Shown one piece after another: positions 1 through 9,842 of a DNA stretch of 64,000 bases; position 1 is the first letter of the stretch; every line of letters begins with the position of its first letter. The DNA is taken from NCBI RefSeq assembly GCF_024752025.1, contig NZ_JANTPU010000001.1, positions 744,001-808,000 of the forward strand. Reading direction: 5' to 3'. The position numbers and the translations under genes are program-made. The notes under the pieces were generated by a model that saw only the letters and a program-made list of their open reading frames with translations, was not told where the DNA came from and ran no database searches. This DNA comes from Pseudidiomarina sp. CB1. GTDB taxonomy: Bacteria; Pseudomonadota; Gammaproteobacteria; Enterobacterales; Alteromonadaceae.

Positions 1-997
1 CTTCGTTACACACTTGGAAGCCCACATCAGTGGCAAAACGCTTCGCCATCGCACAGTAGGTGGTCTTGTCAGCGTCGTTGTTATCGACTTTAAAGGCCGC
101 TAAGCGCACCATTTGACGAGCTGCCACGAGTTCAGTGGCCATATCTGCAAGCTTAAACTGTAAGGCTTGGAACTGGCCGATTTCCTTGCCGAACTGCGTA
201 CGTTCCAACATGTAGTTGCGCGCAGTTTCGAGTGCTGCTTGCGCCGTACCTACCGAACATACAGCGATGTTAATCCGGCCGCCATCAAGGCCCATCATGG
301 CAAATTTAAAGCCTTCACCTTCGGCGCCAAGTAAATTCGCCGCTGGAATGCGTACGTCTTCAAAGGTCACCAAGCGCGTTGGTTGCGCATTCCAGCCCAT
401 CTTATCTTCTTTTTTGCCGTAGCTAATACCCGCTGCGTCGGCAGGTACCACAAAGGCGGAAATACCTTTAGGACCAGCTTCGCCGGTACGTGCCATAACC
501 ACTAATACGTCAGTACTACCGGCACCTGAGATAAACATTTTCGAGCCGTTGATAACGTACTCATCGCCTTCTTTCTTCGCGGTCGTACGCAAGCTGGCTG
601 CATCAGAACCTGAACCTGGCTCAGTCAGACAGTAGGAACCGAGCTTTTCGCCGGTCACCAATTCTGGTACCCACTGCTCAATCACTTCTGGCTGCGCGAA
701 AGAGCCGATCATCCAACTCACCATGTTATGAATGGTCATCATCGCAGTGGTTGCGGTGCAACCCATCGCTAGCTGTTCAAAAATCAGCGCTGCGTCGAGG
801 CGACTCATGCCAAAACCACCCGCCTCTTCTGGGGTGTACATGCCCATAAAGCCCATCTCACCGGCTTTCTTAAAGACTTCGATAGGAAAGTGCGACGTTT
901 CATCCCACTCTGCCGCATAGGGTGCGAGTTCTTTTTCGGCAAAAGCCTTCGCCGTATCGACAAAGGCCTGCTGGTCATCAGTTAAATTAAAATCCAT
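1..997 (-). CDS. Acyl-CoA dehydrogenase, probably isobutyryl-CoA type (3' end outside window)
   Basis: FAD-dependent acyl-CoA dehydrogenase, probably acting on isobutyryl-CoA or another short branched acyl-CoA in valine degradation. About 332 N-terminal residues are present. The gene runs off the left edge, so the last ~50 residues, where the catalytic Glu of this subfamily is expected, cannot be seen. The flavin/substrate motif YCLTEPGSGSDA is at residues 122-133, and FISGAG and QFGKEIGQFQ are also recognisable. It starts at ATG 997, only 10 bp after the mmsA stop, so the two genes are probably cotranscribed. Substrate is inferred from mmsA, which acts later in the same pathway; other short-chain substrates are possible. 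Confidence 0.9.
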   Translation of the reverse strand, partial: MDFNLTDDQQAFVDTAKAFAEKELAPYAAEWDETSHFPIEVFKKAGEMGFMGMYTPEEAGGFGMSRLDAALIFEQLAMGCTATTAMMTIHNMVSWMIGSFAQPEVIEQWVPELVTGEKLGSYCLTEPGSGSDAASLRTTAKKEGDEYVINGSKMFISGAGSTDVLVVMARTGEAGPKGISAFVVPADAAGISYGKKEDKMGWNAQPTRLVTFEDVRIPAANLLGAEGEGFKFAMMGLDGGRINIAVCSVGTAQAALETARNYMLERTQFGKEIGQFQALQFKLADMATELVAARQMVRLAAFKVDNNDADKTTYCAMAKRFATDVGFQVCNE

Positions 998-1007
998 GCC
1001 TCACCTC

Positions 1008-2507
1008 TTACTTCAAGTGAATGGTCATATTAGGGCCGCTGGCATCGGCGATATCGCTCTCGAACCAACGTGCAGTAATGGTTTTGGTTTCACTGTAGAA
1101 ACGCACTGCTTGCTTACCGTAGGCGTGCAAATCACCAAAGAACGAGCCTTTCCAACCGGTGAACGAGAAGAACGGCAGTGGTACCGGAATTGGAATATTG
1201 ATCCCCACCTGACCCACTTCAACTTCGTGCTGGTATTTACGTCCCGCAGCGCCGCTAGCGGTGAAGATAGAGGTACCGTTACCGTATGGGTTTGCATTAA
1301 CCAACGCAATGGCTTCTTCAAGCGTTTCGGTGCTGGTCGCACACAGAACTGGGCCAAAGATTTCGTTCTTGTAGATTTCCATGTCCGTTGTCACATCACT
1401 GAACATGGTTGGGCCAACCCAGTTGCCGTTCGGGAAGCCTTCAACTTGGCAGTCACGACCGTCAACCAGCAAGCTGGCGCCTTCAGCTTGGCCTTGCTTA
1501 ATAAAGTTCTCGACGCGCTGCTTCGCTTGCGGGCTGATTAACGGGCCATAGGCCGCGTCTTTATCATTCCATGCGCCAGGACGCACTTTCTTCAACTCTG
1601 CAGCAATCTCTGGGATCCATTCTTTCGCGGCACCAACAAATACCGCCACTGAAATCGCCATACAACGCTGACCGGCAGCACCTACTGAGGCACCAACCAA
1701 GTTGCTGATCACTTGACTCTTCTTGGCATCAGGCATGATTACGCAGTGGTTCTTCGCGCCAGCGAAAGCTTGCACGCGCTTCATGTTCTCGGTACCACGG
1801 CGATAAATGTATTGGCCTACTGGCACTGAACCAACAAACGAAATCGCGCGAACCGCTGGTTCATCAAGAATAAAGTCCACTTGGTCTTTAGCACCATGAA
1901 TCACTTGCAACACGCCCTTCGGCGCGCCAGCTTGCTCAAACAATTCAACTAAGCGTGTTGGCGTTAGTGGATCTTGCTCAGACGGCTTCAGGATAAAGGT
2001 GTTACCACAGGCAATCGCCAGCGGGAACATCCATAGCGGAATCATGGCAGGGAAGTTAAACGGGGTAATACCGGCGCACACACCCAACGGCTGCGTGTAG
2101 CTGTAGGTATCGATACCGCGGGCTACGTTTTCAACGGTTTCGCCCATTACCAGCGATGGAATGTTCGCCGCATGCTCAACCACTTCAATACCGCGCCAAA
2201 CATCGCCTTTCGCATCGTCAAAAGTCTTACCGGTTTCGCTGGCAAGGATTTCGGCGATTTCATCATGGTGCTCTTTTAGTAACGCTTGATAGCGCATCAT
2301 CACCCGTGCGCGCTCAGAAACTGGCGTTTCTTTCCAAGTTAAGAATGCCTTTTTCGCACTGGCTACCGCTGCTTCCATTTCTTCTTGCGTTGCGCAAGGC
2401 GCTTTAGCAATAACTTCTTGAGTTGCTGGATTGGTAACATCAATCCATTTGTCAGTTTTCGATTGCACGAATTCGCCATCGATATAAAGGGGGACCTGTT
2501 GCGTCAT
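1008..2507 (-). CDS. mmsA: Methylmalonate-semialdehyde dehydrogenase (CoA-acylating)
   Basis: Oxidises methylmalonate semialdehyde (valine) or malonate semialdehyde to propionyl-CoA or acetyl-CoA, with NAD and CoA. The 499-residue length matches the family (about 500). The aldehyde dehydrogenase fold is clear: [16 protein letters not shown] near 149-164, FVGSVPVG near 224-231, and the catalytic Cys282 in GQRCMA. I chose ATG 2507, which has GAGG about 8 nt upstream; an in-frame start 45 bp further upstream has no such site. It sits upstream of the acyl-CoA dehydrogenase on the same strand and is divergent from an AraC-type regulator. This arrangement recalls MmsR control of mmsAB in Pseudomonas. 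Confidence 0.95.
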   Translation of the reverse strand: MTQQVPLYIDGEFVQSKTDKWIDVTNPATQEVIAKAPCATQEEMEAAVASAKKAFLTWKETPVSERARVMMRYQALLKEHHDEIAEILASETGKTFDDAKGDVWRGIEVVEHAANIPSLVMGETVENVARGIDTYSYTQPLGVCAGITPFNFPAMIPLWMFPLAIACGNTFILKPSEQDPLTPTRLVELFEQAGAPKGVLQVIHGAKDQVDFILDEPAVRAISFVGSVPVGQYIYRRGTENMKRVQAFAGAKNHCVIMPDAKKSQVISNLVGASVGAAGQRCMAISVAVFVGAAKEWIPEIAAELKKVRPGAWNDKDAAYGPLISPQAKQRVENFIKQGQAEGASLLVDGRDCQVEGFPNGNWVGPTMFSDVTTDMEIYKNEIFGPVLCATSTETLEEAIALVNANPYGNGTSIFTASGAAGRKYQHEVEVGQVGINIPIPVPLPFFSFTGWKGSFFGDLHAYGKQAVRFYSETKTITARWFESDIADASGPNMTIHLK

Positions 2508-2564
2508 GGAAATAACCTCATGTTCTGTTTTTAATGACCCGTATTTAAGCATTGAACGGGTCGC

Positions 2565-2593
2565 TTTAACATTGACGATTTTGCCCCTATAAT
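2565..2593 (+). promoter_or_regulatory. Candidate sigma70 promoter of the AraC-type regulator
   Basis: TTTAAC (2565-2570), a 17-bp spacer, then a perfect TATAAT (2588-2593). Transcription would begin near 2600. This rules out the in-frame ATG at 2592, which lies in the -10 box, and supports ATG 2637 as the regulator start. Confidence 0.55.
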
Positions 2594-2636
2594 GGACAAA
2601 ATTGTTATTTTAAACCTTTTCTTGGATTGCAAGCCT

Positions 2637-3557
2637 ATGAGCCAACCTTCGGCCTGGCCGTTACCTGCTGGTAGTTCTCGTGTGGTGATGCCGCTAGAAC
2701 TCATCGAGCACTTAGCTGGGCACCCGCTGACCCGCCATCTTTTTCCCCTTGCTTATGGTCATTACATTGCTGCCAAAGGCCATCATGTAGAGCGCGACCA
2801 GCACACCGATTACTTACTCATTTTTTGCCATCAAGGGCGCGGCCATTATCGTATTACCACCCCGCACGGCCATGTTGCGGGCGAACTTTCAGCAGGTCAG
2901 CTGTTATTGTTGCCAGCTGGTTTTCCGCATCGTTATCAAGCCAATAGCGATGATCCTTGGAGTATTTACTGGGCTCACTACAGTGGAAGCTCCGCAGCTA
3001 AAAGCATGGACTTCCTTGGTCTTTCTTCGACCACTAAGCCGGCCAAGTTTGTACTCACCTTAAGCGCTTGGCAAAACCTGCTTCCCATCGTCACCACGCT
3101 GCTCAATTTACAGCACCAACGCTGGCAACGACATAATGCCGTCATCGCTGCCACCTTGCTGCAACAGCTGTTGGCGCAACTACCGCAGTTAGCCGAGCAA
3201 GCCCAGCAGCATCATAGTTTTGACCTGCTTGCGCTCGAACGGTTCATGCAAGACAATAGCCATCGCGATTTAGATCTCGAAGATCTTGCCGCTGTTGCTG
3301 GCTTGTCGCGCTATCATTTCGCAAAAAAATTCAAAACCGTCACAGGTACGTCGCCGATGCGCTACTTCAATGAGCTCAAAATTAAACTCGCCTGTCGGCA
3401 GCTTGATACCAGTACCGCTACCGTGCGTGCGATAGCGCAAAGCCTTGGCTTCGATGACCCGTATTACTTTTCGCGACTGTTTAAAAAGGTCATGGGCGTT
3501 GCCCCAAGCGACTATCGCGATAGCCACCAACCGCAAACCTCGTCACCGCAACAATAG
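2637..3557 (+). CDS. AraC-family transcriptional regulator (MmsR-like position)
   Basis: A 306-residue AraC-family regulator. The N-terminal half is an AraC-type cupin sensor: a His-rich strand region with HYIAAKGHHVERDQHTDY near 40-57, then QLLLLPAGFPHRY. The last ~90 residues hold two helix-turn-helix motifs (LEDLAAVAGLSRYHFAKKFK and VRAIAQSLGFDDPYYFSRLF), ending in the usual GVAPSDYR. It is divergent from mmsA, as mmsR is from mmsAB in Pseudomonas, so control of valine catabolism is a reasonable inference. The cupin alone does not identify the ligand. The DMT transporter gene begins 12 bp downstream and is probably in the same transcript. Confidence 0.85.
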   Translation: MSQPSAWPLPAGSSRVVMPLELIEHLAGHPLTRHLFPLAYGHYIAAKGHHVERDQHTDYLLIFCHQGRGHYRITTPHGHVAGELSAGQLLLLPAGFPHRYQANSDDPWSIYWAHYSGSSAAKSMDFLGLSSTTKPAKFVLTLSAWQNLLPIVTTLLNLQHQRWQRHNAVIAATLLQQLLAQLPQLAEQAQQHHSFDLLALERFMQDNSHRDLDLEDLAAVAGLSRYHFAKKFKTVTGTSPMRYFNELKIKLACRQLDTSTATVRAIAQSLGFDDPYYFSRLFKKVMGVAPSDYRDSHQPQTSSPQQ

Positions 3558-3569
3558 GAGCAACTTTCC

Positions 3570-4421
3570 ATGTGGATCCTTTGGGCCGTCACTTTACTTT
3601 GGGCCGCCAGTTTTTCACTCATCGGCGAGTTTTTAGCTGGTCGCGTTGATGGCTATATCGCTGTATTTATCCGCATGGCCTTAGCCCTGCTGCTATTTTT
3701 ACCGCTTTGGCGACCACGCCGTTTACCGCTCACGAAACAACTTGCTCTTGCTGGTATAGGTGCCATTCAAATTGGCGTAATGTATTTATTGCTCTACCAT
3801 GCGTTTTTGTATTTGAGTGTCGCCGAAGTTCTACTCTTCACCATTTTCACACCGCTGTATGTCACGCTCATTGACGATGTTATTTTCCAACGTAAACATT
3901 TACCCTTACGTTGGTGGCTCGCTGCCGGATTAGCCGTACTTGGTGCCGCAGTCATTCGCTTTAACACCTTAAGTGATAGTTACCTTTACGGTTTTCTACT
4001 GATCCAAGGCGCCAACCTTTGTTTTGCCGCTGGTCAAGTTTTCTACAAGCGCTTACCACTGGGTAACGCACGCAATCAGGTGCATGTCTTCGCCTTATTT
4101 TTCATCGGCGCGACCCTCGTCACCGGTCTTGCCATGCTCGCCTTTGCCAATATCGAGATGCAGCCCACAAACGTTTTACAATGGGGCATCTTATTGTGGT
4201 TAGGGCTCGCTGCGTCGGGTCTTGGTTACTTGGCTTGGAACCTAGGGGCTAAGCGTGTTAACACGGCCCAGCTGGCGACCATGAACAACATGCTGATCCC
4301 CGCTGGCCTGTTGGTGAACTTCGTTTTTTGGGGGCAAGATGTCGATTGGCTGCGCCTCGCACTCGGAGCTGCGATTTTGGCCAGCTCCGTTTACCTTGCC
4401 TCCCGCAAACCTGTGGCTTAA
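3570..4421 (+). CDS. EamA/DMT-family inner-membrane transporter
   Basis: A 283-residue protein with about ten hydrophobic segments in two similar halves, the layout of drug/metabolite transporters of the EamA type. Many members export amino acids or related metabolites; the substrate here is unknown. Start ATG 3570 has AGGAG 9 nt upstream. It follows the AraC regulator by 12 bp, so it may export an amino acid or intermediate under that regulator, which is inference only. Its stop overlaps the stop of the convergent thiolase gene by 4 bp, leaving no room for a terminator between the two. Confidence 0.85.
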   Translation: MWILWAVTLLWAASFSLIGEFLAGRVDGYIAVFIRMALALLLFLPLWRPRRLPLTKQLALAGIGAIQIGVMYLLLYHAFLYLSVAEVLLFTIFTPLYVTLIDDVIFQRKHLPLRWWLAAGLAVLGAAVIRFNTLSDSYLYGFLLIQGANLCFAAGQVFYKRLPLGNARNQVHVFALFFIGATLVTGLAMLAFANIEMQPTNVLQWGILLWLGLAASGLGYLAWNLGAKRVNTAQLATMNNMLIPAGLLVNFVFWGQDVDWLRLALGAAILASSVYLASRKPVA

Positions 4422-5596
4422 AGCATTTCGACCGCAACGGCCACCGCTTCACCGCCGCCAATACACAGCGACGTGACACCACGCTGTTTGCCCTGACGCT
4501 TCAGGGCATGCAGCAAGGTGACCAACAAACGCGCGCCACTGGCGCCAATCGGGTGACCTAAAGCGCAAGCCCCGCCGTGCACATTCACTTTGCCATGATC
4601 AAGCTGCATTTCTTGAATCGCGAGCATGGTCACCATGGCAAACGCTTCGTTGATCTCCCACAGATCCACGTCGTCTTTCTGCCAGCCGACACGTTCCAAT
4701 AACTTCGTCATTGCGCCAATCGGCGCTACGGTAAACTCAGCGGGCGCTTGCGAGTGCGTTGCATGCCCTACCACGCGCGCTAAAGGCTGCAAACCACGGG
4801 CTTGCGCATCACTTTCCCGCATCAACACCAATGCCGCAGCACCATCCGAAATCGAACTCGAGTTCGCAGCAGTAATCGTGCCGTCTTTAGCAAAGGCAGG
4901 ACGTAAGCCTGGAATCTTCTCCGGCATCGCCTTACCCGGTTGTTCGTCAATGCTCACCGTCACGTCGCCCTTACGCGTGCTATAGGTCACATCAACAATC
5001 TCGTTAGCAAACGCACCATCTTTGATAGCGGTTTGCGCACGATTTAACGATTCAATTGCAAACGCATCCATCGCTTCACGATCCAATTTGTAATCGTCAG
5101 CCGTACCTTGTGCGTAACACCCCATTGCTTTGCCTTCGTAGGCATCTTCCAAGCCATCCAGCATCATGTGATCGTAAATCGCATCATGCCCCATACGGAA
5201 TCCAGCCCGCGCCTTTTTCAGCAAGTACGGTGCATTCGACATGCTTTCCATTCCACCAGCAACAACAACGTCGGCAGAACCCACATGCAGTAAATCATGA
5301 GCAAACATCACCGCCTTCAAACCTGAGCCACAAACCTTATTAATGGTCGTCGCACCGGCACTCTGTGGTAACTCCGCATACAAGCTCGCTTGCCGCGCTG
5401 GCGCTTGGCCCAGTCCCGCGGGTAACACGTTGCCCATAATGACTTCGTTCACATCACTCGCTTGCAGACCGCTCTCAGCAACGGCTGCTTTAATCGCTGC
5501 GGCACCAAGGTGCGGCGCATCAACCGCGCTCAAGCTACCTTGGAAACCACCCATTGGCGTGCGTTTCGCAGCCACAATCACCACAGAATCAGACAT
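4418..5596 (-). CDS. atoB: Acetyl-CoA C-acetyltransferase (thiolase)
   Basis: Biosynthetic-type thiolase of 392 residues that interconverts two acetyl-CoA and acetoacetyl-CoA. The catalytic triad is at Cys89 (NKVCGSG), His348 (LGHPIGASGAR) and Cys378 (LCIGGG), the same numbering as the well-studied Zoogloea enzyme. In this setting it most likely cleaves the acetoacetyl-CoA formed by AacS at the end of leucine degradation. It is transcribed away from liuR; the shared 220-bp gap holds a candidate regulator site (5768-5783) and an inverted-repeat region. The symbol could equally be phaA-like, since the sequence does not separate these names. Confidence 0.93.
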   Translation of the reverse strand: MSDSVVIVAAKRTPMGGFQGSLSAVDAPHLGAAAIKAAVAESGLQASDVNEVIMGNVLPAGLGQAPARQASLYAELPQSAGATTINKVCGSGLKAVMFAHDLLHVGSADVVVAGGMESMSNAPYLLKKARAGFRMGHDAIYDHMMLDGLEDAYEGKAMGCYAQGTADDYKLDREAMDAFAIESLNRAQTAIKDGAFANEIVDVTYSTRKGDVTVSIDEQPGKAMPEKIPGLRPAFAKDGTITAANSSSISDGAAALVLMRESDAQARGLQPLARVVGHATHSQAPAEFTVAPIGAMTKLLERVGWQKDDVDLWEINEAFAMVTMLAIQEMQLDHGKVNVHGGACALGHPIGASGARLLVTLLHALKRQGKQRGVTSLCIGGGEAVAVAVEML

Positions 5597-5648
5597 AAAT
5601 ACCTCTCATGAAAACCGTTCTTCGTTGTTCGTGCGTTCGGCTTCGCCT

Positions 5649-5729
5649 CACTGTTCGTCCGCTCACTTCGTTCGCTATTCGGGATTCCTCGAACAGTGCG
5701 AAGCACGGACAAACAGCGAAGCGGACGAA
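5649..5729. repeat. Nested inverted repeats in the atoB-liuR gap
   Basis: Two perfect inverted repeats interlock: CACTGTTCG (5649-5657) with CGAACAGTG (5690-5698), and TTCGTCCGCT (5654-5663) with AGCGGACGAA (5720-5729). The surroundings are rich in further TTCG/CGAA pairs. They lie between the atoB start and the liuR promoter region, so they would be in the atoB 5' leader. They could be a dispersed repeat or a leader structure. Confidence 0.6.
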
Positions 5730-5767
5730 AAGCAAAGCGCTCGAATAACGCTGTTTTGGTTTTAACC

Positions 5768-5783
5768 TTTACGTTAACGTCAA
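5768..5783. promoter_or_regulatory. Candidate LiuR operator
   Basis: A near-palindrome centred on a perfect ACGTTAACGT (5771-5780), with 14 of 16 positions symmetric. It ends 33 bp upstream of liuR and is 172 bp from atoB. Proteobacterial LiuR regulators of the MerR family are known to bind palindromes with ACGT half-sites in front of liu genes, so autoregulation of liuR-liuABCDE is the likely role. The exact match to the published consensus was not checked. Confidence 0.6.
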
Positions 5784-5816
5784 CTTGATTTAAGCTTAAC
5801 GCTCTACCACTACCGA

Positions 5817-6248
5817 ATGCAAGCAAAAATGAACGATACCACCACCTACAGCATCGGCGAATTGGCACGGGAATTTGACATTACCACCCGCAGTATTCGC
5901 TTTTACGAAGATCAGGGCCTGTTGACACCAAGTCGGCAGGGACAAACACGCCTTTATACCAACAAAGACCGTGTGCGCTTAAAACTCATCTTACGTGGCA
6001 AACGCCTCGGCTTTTCACTCGCCGAAACGAAGCGTTTGTTTGATCTGTATGACATGGAAAACAGTAGTGCGCGTCAGTTACAAACGATTTTTGAGTTGAT
6101 CGATGAGAAGCGTGCGTCGCTGCATCAACAACTTGAAGACATTAAAGTTATTTTAGTGGAATTGGGTAATTTAGAAGAGCGTTGCCGCGACGAGTTAAAC
6201 GAATTGCAAGACGCCAATGCCCAACCAGCCAAAGTTAGCCAGGAGTAG
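5817..6248 (+). CDS. liuR: MerR-family regulator of leucine/isovalerate degradation
   Basis: A 143-residue MerR-type regulator. Residues ~11-80 form the DNA-binding domain, with [20 protein letters not shown] followed by DQGLLTPSR, and a coiled-coil dimerisation helix follows (~85-130). There is no cysteine cluster of the metal-sensing kind. It stands immediately before liuA (2-bp gap), the usual place of LiuR in gammaproteobacteria. LiuR represses branched-chain amino-acid degradation genes until an intermediate relieves repression. The start is uncertain: ATG 5817 and ATG 5829 both lack a good ribosome site. Confidence 0.88.
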   Translation: MQAKMNDTTTYSIGELAREFDITTRSIRFYEDQGLLTPSRQGQTRLYTNKDRVRLKLILRGKRLGFSLAETKRLFDLYDMENSSARQLQTIFELIDEKRASLHQQLEDIKVILVELGNLEERCRDELNELQDANAQPAKVSQE

Positions 6249-6250
6249 TT

Positions 6251-7420
6251 ATGATTAGCCAATTCAGTAGTTTAAATTTTGGGCTCGGCGAAACCGCCGA
6301 CATGATCCGTGAAACGGTAAATGCATTCGCACGTGACGAAATCGCTCCGCGGGCAGCAGAAATTGATGAAAGCAACGAATTTCCGGCTGATTTGTGGCGC
6401 AAATTTGGCGATCTTGGCCTACTTGGCATGACCGTACCAGAAGAATACGGTGGTTCTGGCCTTGGCTATCTTGAACACGTTATCGCGATGGAAGAAATCA
6501 GCCGCGCATCGGCCTCAGTCGGTTTGAGCTACGGCGCGCATTCGAATCTTTGCGTCAACCAAATTGCCCGGAATGGTAACGAAGAGCAAAAGCAAAAATA
6601 TCTACCGAAACTCTGTACCGGTGAACATGTCGGCGCCCTTGCCATGAGTGAGCCAAACGCCGGTTCAGATGTGGTGAGCATGAAGCTTCGTGCTGAACTT
6701 AAAGGCGACCACTATGTACTTAACGGCAACAAGATGTGGATTACGAATGGTCCTGATGCCGATGTCCTCGTGGTTTATGCGAAAACGAGCCCTGATAAGA
6801 ATTCGCGCGGCATTACCGCATTTATTATCGAAAAAGACTTCCCTGGTTTCCGCACCGCACAGAAGCTCGATAAGCTGGGCATGCGCGGTTCCAACACCTG
6901 CGAGCTTGTATTTGAAGACTGTAAAGTACCAGCTGAGAACATTCTCGGCGAGCTTGACGGCGGTGTAGAAGTGTTAATGAGTGGCCTTGATTATGAGCGC
7001 GCCGTCCTTGCCGCAGGCCCAATTGGTATTATGCAAGCCTGTTTAGACGTCGTCGTACCTTACATTCACGATCGCAAACAATTCGGTCAAAGCATTGGGC
7101 AATTTCAATTGATCCAAGGTAAAGTCGCCGACATGTATACCCGTACCAATGCGGCGCGTGCCTATGTCTATGCGGTAGCGCAAAGCTGTGATCGCGGCGA
7201 AACCACTCGCAAAGATGCCGCTGGTGCGATTCTGTACGCAGCAGAACTTGCCACACAATTAGCGTTGGATGCGATTCAGTTGCTTGGCGGCAATGGTTAT
7301 ATCAATGAGTACCCTACCGGCCGTTTGTTGCGTGACGCTAAACTCTACGAAATTGGTGCTGGTACGTCAGAAATTCGCCGTATGCTGATTGGTCGTGAAC
7401 TTTTTAGCGAATCCGCTTAA
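6251..7420 (+). CDS. liuA: Isovaleryl-CoA dehydrogenase
   Basis: Oxidises isovaleryl-CoA to 3-methylcrotonyl-CoA and passes electrons to ETF, the first committed step of leucine degradation after the branched-chain keto-acid dehydrogenase. Length is 389 residues. FAD and substrate motifs are present: [12 protein letters not shown] (129-140) and KMWITNG (161-167). The catalytic Glu is at 249 in GLDYERAV, the position typical of isovaleryl-CoA rather than short-chain dehydrogenases. The C-terminus has [16 protein letters not shown]. It starts 2 bp after the liuR stop and leads the liu operon. Confidence 0.96.
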   Translation: MISQFSSLNFGLGETADMIRETVNAFARDEIAPRAAEIDESNEFPADLWRKFGDLGLLGMTVPEEYGGSGLGYLEHVIAMEEISRASASVGLSYGAHSNLCVNQIARNGNEEQKQKYLPKLCTGEHVGALAMSEPNAGSDVVSMKLRAELKGDHYVLNGNKMWITNGPDADVLVVYAKTSPDKNSRGITAFIIEKDFPGFRTAQKLDKLGMRGSNTCELVFEDCKVPAENILGELDGGVEVLMSGLDYERAVLAAGPIGIMQACLDVVVPYIHDRKQFGQSIGQFQLIQGKVADMYTRTNAARAYVYAVAQSCDRGETTRKDAAGAILYAAELATQLALDAIQLLGGNGYINEYPTGRLLRDAKLYEIGAGTSEIRRMLIGRELFSESA

Positions 7421-7434
7421 GCAGGAGCTCTATT

Positions 7435-9042
7435 GTGACGGTATTAACCAGTTCGATTAATCCGAAAGACGAAACGTTCTTGGCGAATGTCAAAGCCATG
7501 CAAGAAGTGGTCGATGACCTGTATCAAAAGGTCGACGTGATCAAGCAAGGAGGCGGGCCAAAATACCAAGAGCGCCATTTAGCGCGGGGTAAATTACTTG
7601 CGCGTCAACGTATTGAGAAACTGCTCGACAGTGGCTCGCCTTTCCTTGAAGTTGGCCAATTTGCCGCTTGGGAATGTTATGACGATACCGTACCGGCCGC
7701 CGGTGTCGTCGCCGGTATCGGTACCGTAGAAGGCGTGCAATGCATGATCGTAGCCAATGATGCCACGGTTAAAGGTGGCACCTACTACCCGCTCACCGTC
7801 AAGAAACATTTACGTGCGCAAGAAATTGCTGAACGCTGCCACCTACCGTGCATTTATTTGGTGGACTCAGGCGGTGCATTCTTGCCACGCCAAGACGAAG
7901 TATTCCCCGATCGCGACCATTTTGGCCGGATTTTCTTTAATCAAGCCAACATGTCAGCAAAAGGTATTCCTCAAATCGCTGTGGTTATGGGGCTCTGCAC
8001 CGCTGGTGGTGCCTATGTACCAGCCATGGCAGACGAAAGCATTATCGTCAAAGAACAAGGCACGATTTTCTTAGCTGGCCCGCCACTCGTAAAGGCGGCG
8101 ACCGGTGAAGAAGTCAGCGCTGAAGAGTTAGGTGGCGCCGACGTACATACGCGGGTGTCCGGCGTTGCTGATCACTATGCCATGAATGACGAACATGCCC
8201 TCGCCTTGGCGCGCCGCTCGGTGGCACGTTTGAACTATCAACCAGCACAGCCATTAACGCCGAGTGAAGTCAAACCACCGCGTTACGCTGCTGAAGAGTT
8301 GTACGGCATTGTCGGCACCGACTTACGCAAGCCTTACGACGTGCATGAAGTCATCGCGCGCATTGTTGATGACTCTGACTTTGATGAATTTAAACAGAAT
8401 TACGGTAATACCTTGGTCACCGGATTCGCCCGCATTCACGGCTATCCGGTTGGTATTGTTGCCAACAACGGTATTTTATTCTCCGAGTCAGCACAAAAAG
8501 GCGCTCACTTTATTGAGCTCTGCGCGCAGCGCAACATTCCACTGGTCTTTTTACAAAACATCACCGGCTTTATGGTCGGTAAAAAATACGAAGCCGAAGG
8601 CATCGCTAAACATGGTGCCAAAATGGTGACAGCAGTGAGTTGCGCGCAAGTACCGAAATTTACCGTACTGATTGGCGGTAGCTACGGCGCTGGTAACTAC
8701 GGCATGTGCGGTCGTGCTTACGACCCGACGCTTATGTTCATGTGGCCGAATGCACGTATTTCCGTGATGGGCGGCGAACAAGCAGCCGGTGTAATGGCGC
8801 AAGTTACCAAAGACAATATGGCTCGCAAAGGTGAAAAAATGTCTGCCGCGGCAGAGAAAAAACTTAAACAGCCGATTATCGAGCAATATGAACAGCAGGG
8901 ACACCCCTATTACGCCTCCGCCCGCTTGTGGGACGATGGCATCATCGACCCTGCACAAACACGCACCGTGCTCGGCTTAAGCCTTGCTGCCGCTAACAAT
9001 GCACCGATCGCCGAAACCAAATTCGGCGTGTTCCGCATGTAA
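7435..9042 (+). CDS. liuB: 3-Methylcrotonyl-CoA carboxylase, carboxyltransferase (beta) subunit
   Basis: Transfers the carboxyl group from biotin to 3-methylcrotonyl-CoA, giving 3-methylglutaconyl-CoA. Its 535-residue length matches the family. The N-half has [16 protein letters not shown] (144-159) and the oxyanion-hole loop [11 protein letters not shown] (191-201); the C-half has [18 protein letters not shown]. It starts at GTG 7435 with AGGAG 7 nt upstream. LiuD is the partner subunit, so the order here is liuB-liuC-liuD. Confidence 0.96.
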   Translation: MTVLTSSINPKDETFLANVKAMQEVVDDLYQKVDVIKQGGGPKYQERHLARGKLLARQRIEKLLDSGSPFLEVGQFAAWECYDDTVPAAGVVAGIGTVEGVQCMIVANDATVKGGTYYPLTVKKHLRAQEIAERCHLPCIYLVDSGGAFLPRQDEVFPDRDHFGRIFFNQANMSAKGIPQIAVVMGLCTAGGAYVPAMADESIIVKEQGTIFLAGPPLVKAATGEEVSAEELGGADVHTRVSGVADHYAMNDEHALALARRSVARLNYQPAQPLTPSEVKPPRYAAEELYGIVGTDLRKPYDVHEVIARIVDDSDFDEFKQNYGNTLVTGFARIHGYPVGIVANNGILFSESAQKGAHFIELCAQRNIPLVFLQNITGFMVGKKYEAEGIAKHGAKMVTAVSCAQVPKFTVLIGGSYGAGNYGMCGRAYDPTLMFMWPNARISVMGGEQAAGVMAQVTKDNMARKGEKMSAAAEKKLKQPIIEQYEQQGHPYYASARLWDDGIIDPAQTRTVLGLSLAAANNAPIAETKFGVFRM

Positions 9043-9053
9043 TAGGAGGCTGC

Positions 9054-9842
9054 ATGAATTATCAGTACATAACGCTCAAAACTAACGATGGCGTTGCAAC
9101 GCTGACGTTAAATCGCCCAGAGGTCCACAACGCCTTTGACGATGTTATGATCGGCGAGCTTATCGATGCGCTCACGCAGGTCGAGCAAGACAAAGCAGCT
9201 CGCGTGCTCGTGTTACGTTCCAATGGCCGCAATTTTTCTGCTGGGGCAGACCTTGGCTGGATGCGTTCCATGGCGGACAAGAACTACGACGAGAACATTG
9301 CTGACGCCAGTGAATTAGCGCGACTCATGGCGACTCTGGACGAACTTAGTAAACCCACTATTGCTTTGGTTCAAGGTGCCGCTTTTGGTGGCGCTGTTGG
9401 CCTTGCCGCATGCAGCGACATCGTACTTGCCGAAGAGCGCAGTAGCTTTTGCTTAAGTGAAGTGAAAATTGGCCTCATCCCTGCGGTGATCAGCCCTTAC
9501 GTTATGCGTGCCATCGGTACCCGACAGTCGCGCCGCTATATGCTCACGGCGGAACGATTTAGTGCGGCCCAAGCGCAACAAATGGGCTTGGTGCACGACA
9601 TTGTCGACGACTTTGACAGTGCCCTCGCTAACCTGCTTGCGACATTCCTGGCGAATAGTCCTGCAGCAGTTAGCGCCTGTAAGCGACTCATTGCTGACAT
9701 CGACCAACAACCCATTGCCGCAGAAAGTCAGCGCCTCACCATTGAGCGCATTGCTGAGATCCGTGTCTCAGCCGAAGGTCAAGAAGGCTTAACCGCTTTT
9801 TTAGAAAAACGCAGCCCGAACTGGAAAAAGGATCCGCAATGA
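9054..9842 (+). CDS. liuC: 3-Methylglutaconyl-CoA hydratase
   Basis: Crotonase-family hydratase of 262 residues, converting 3-methylglutaconyl-CoA to HMG-CoA. Oxyanion-hole segments are NFSAGADLGWM (60-70) and GAAFGGAVGLAA (108-119). SEVKIGLIPAVISPYV (135-150) carries the acidic catalytic region. TAATAGGAGG gives a strong ribosome site before ATG 9054. The stop overlaps the liuD start (ATGA), which suggests translational coupling. The function rests on position between liuB and liuD, because crotonase specificity is hard to read from sequence alone. Confidence 0.92.
   Translation: MNYQYITLKTNDGVATLTLNRPEVHNAFDDVMIGELIDALTQVEQDKAARVLVLRSNGRNFSAGADLGWMRSMADKNYDENIADASELARLMATLDELSKPTIALVQGAAFGGAVGLAACSDIVLAEERSSFCLSEVKIGLIPAVISPYVMRAIGTRQSRRYMLTAERFSAAQAQQMGLVHDIVDDFDSALANLLATFLANSPAAVSACKRLIADIDQQPIAAESQRLTIERIAEIRVSAEGQEGLTAFLEKRSPNWKKDPQ

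Noticed and set aside
996-1541. 181-codon ORF on the plus strand
   Set aside because: Antisense to mmsA, which has clear family motifs; the ORF has no ribosome site or recognisable domain.
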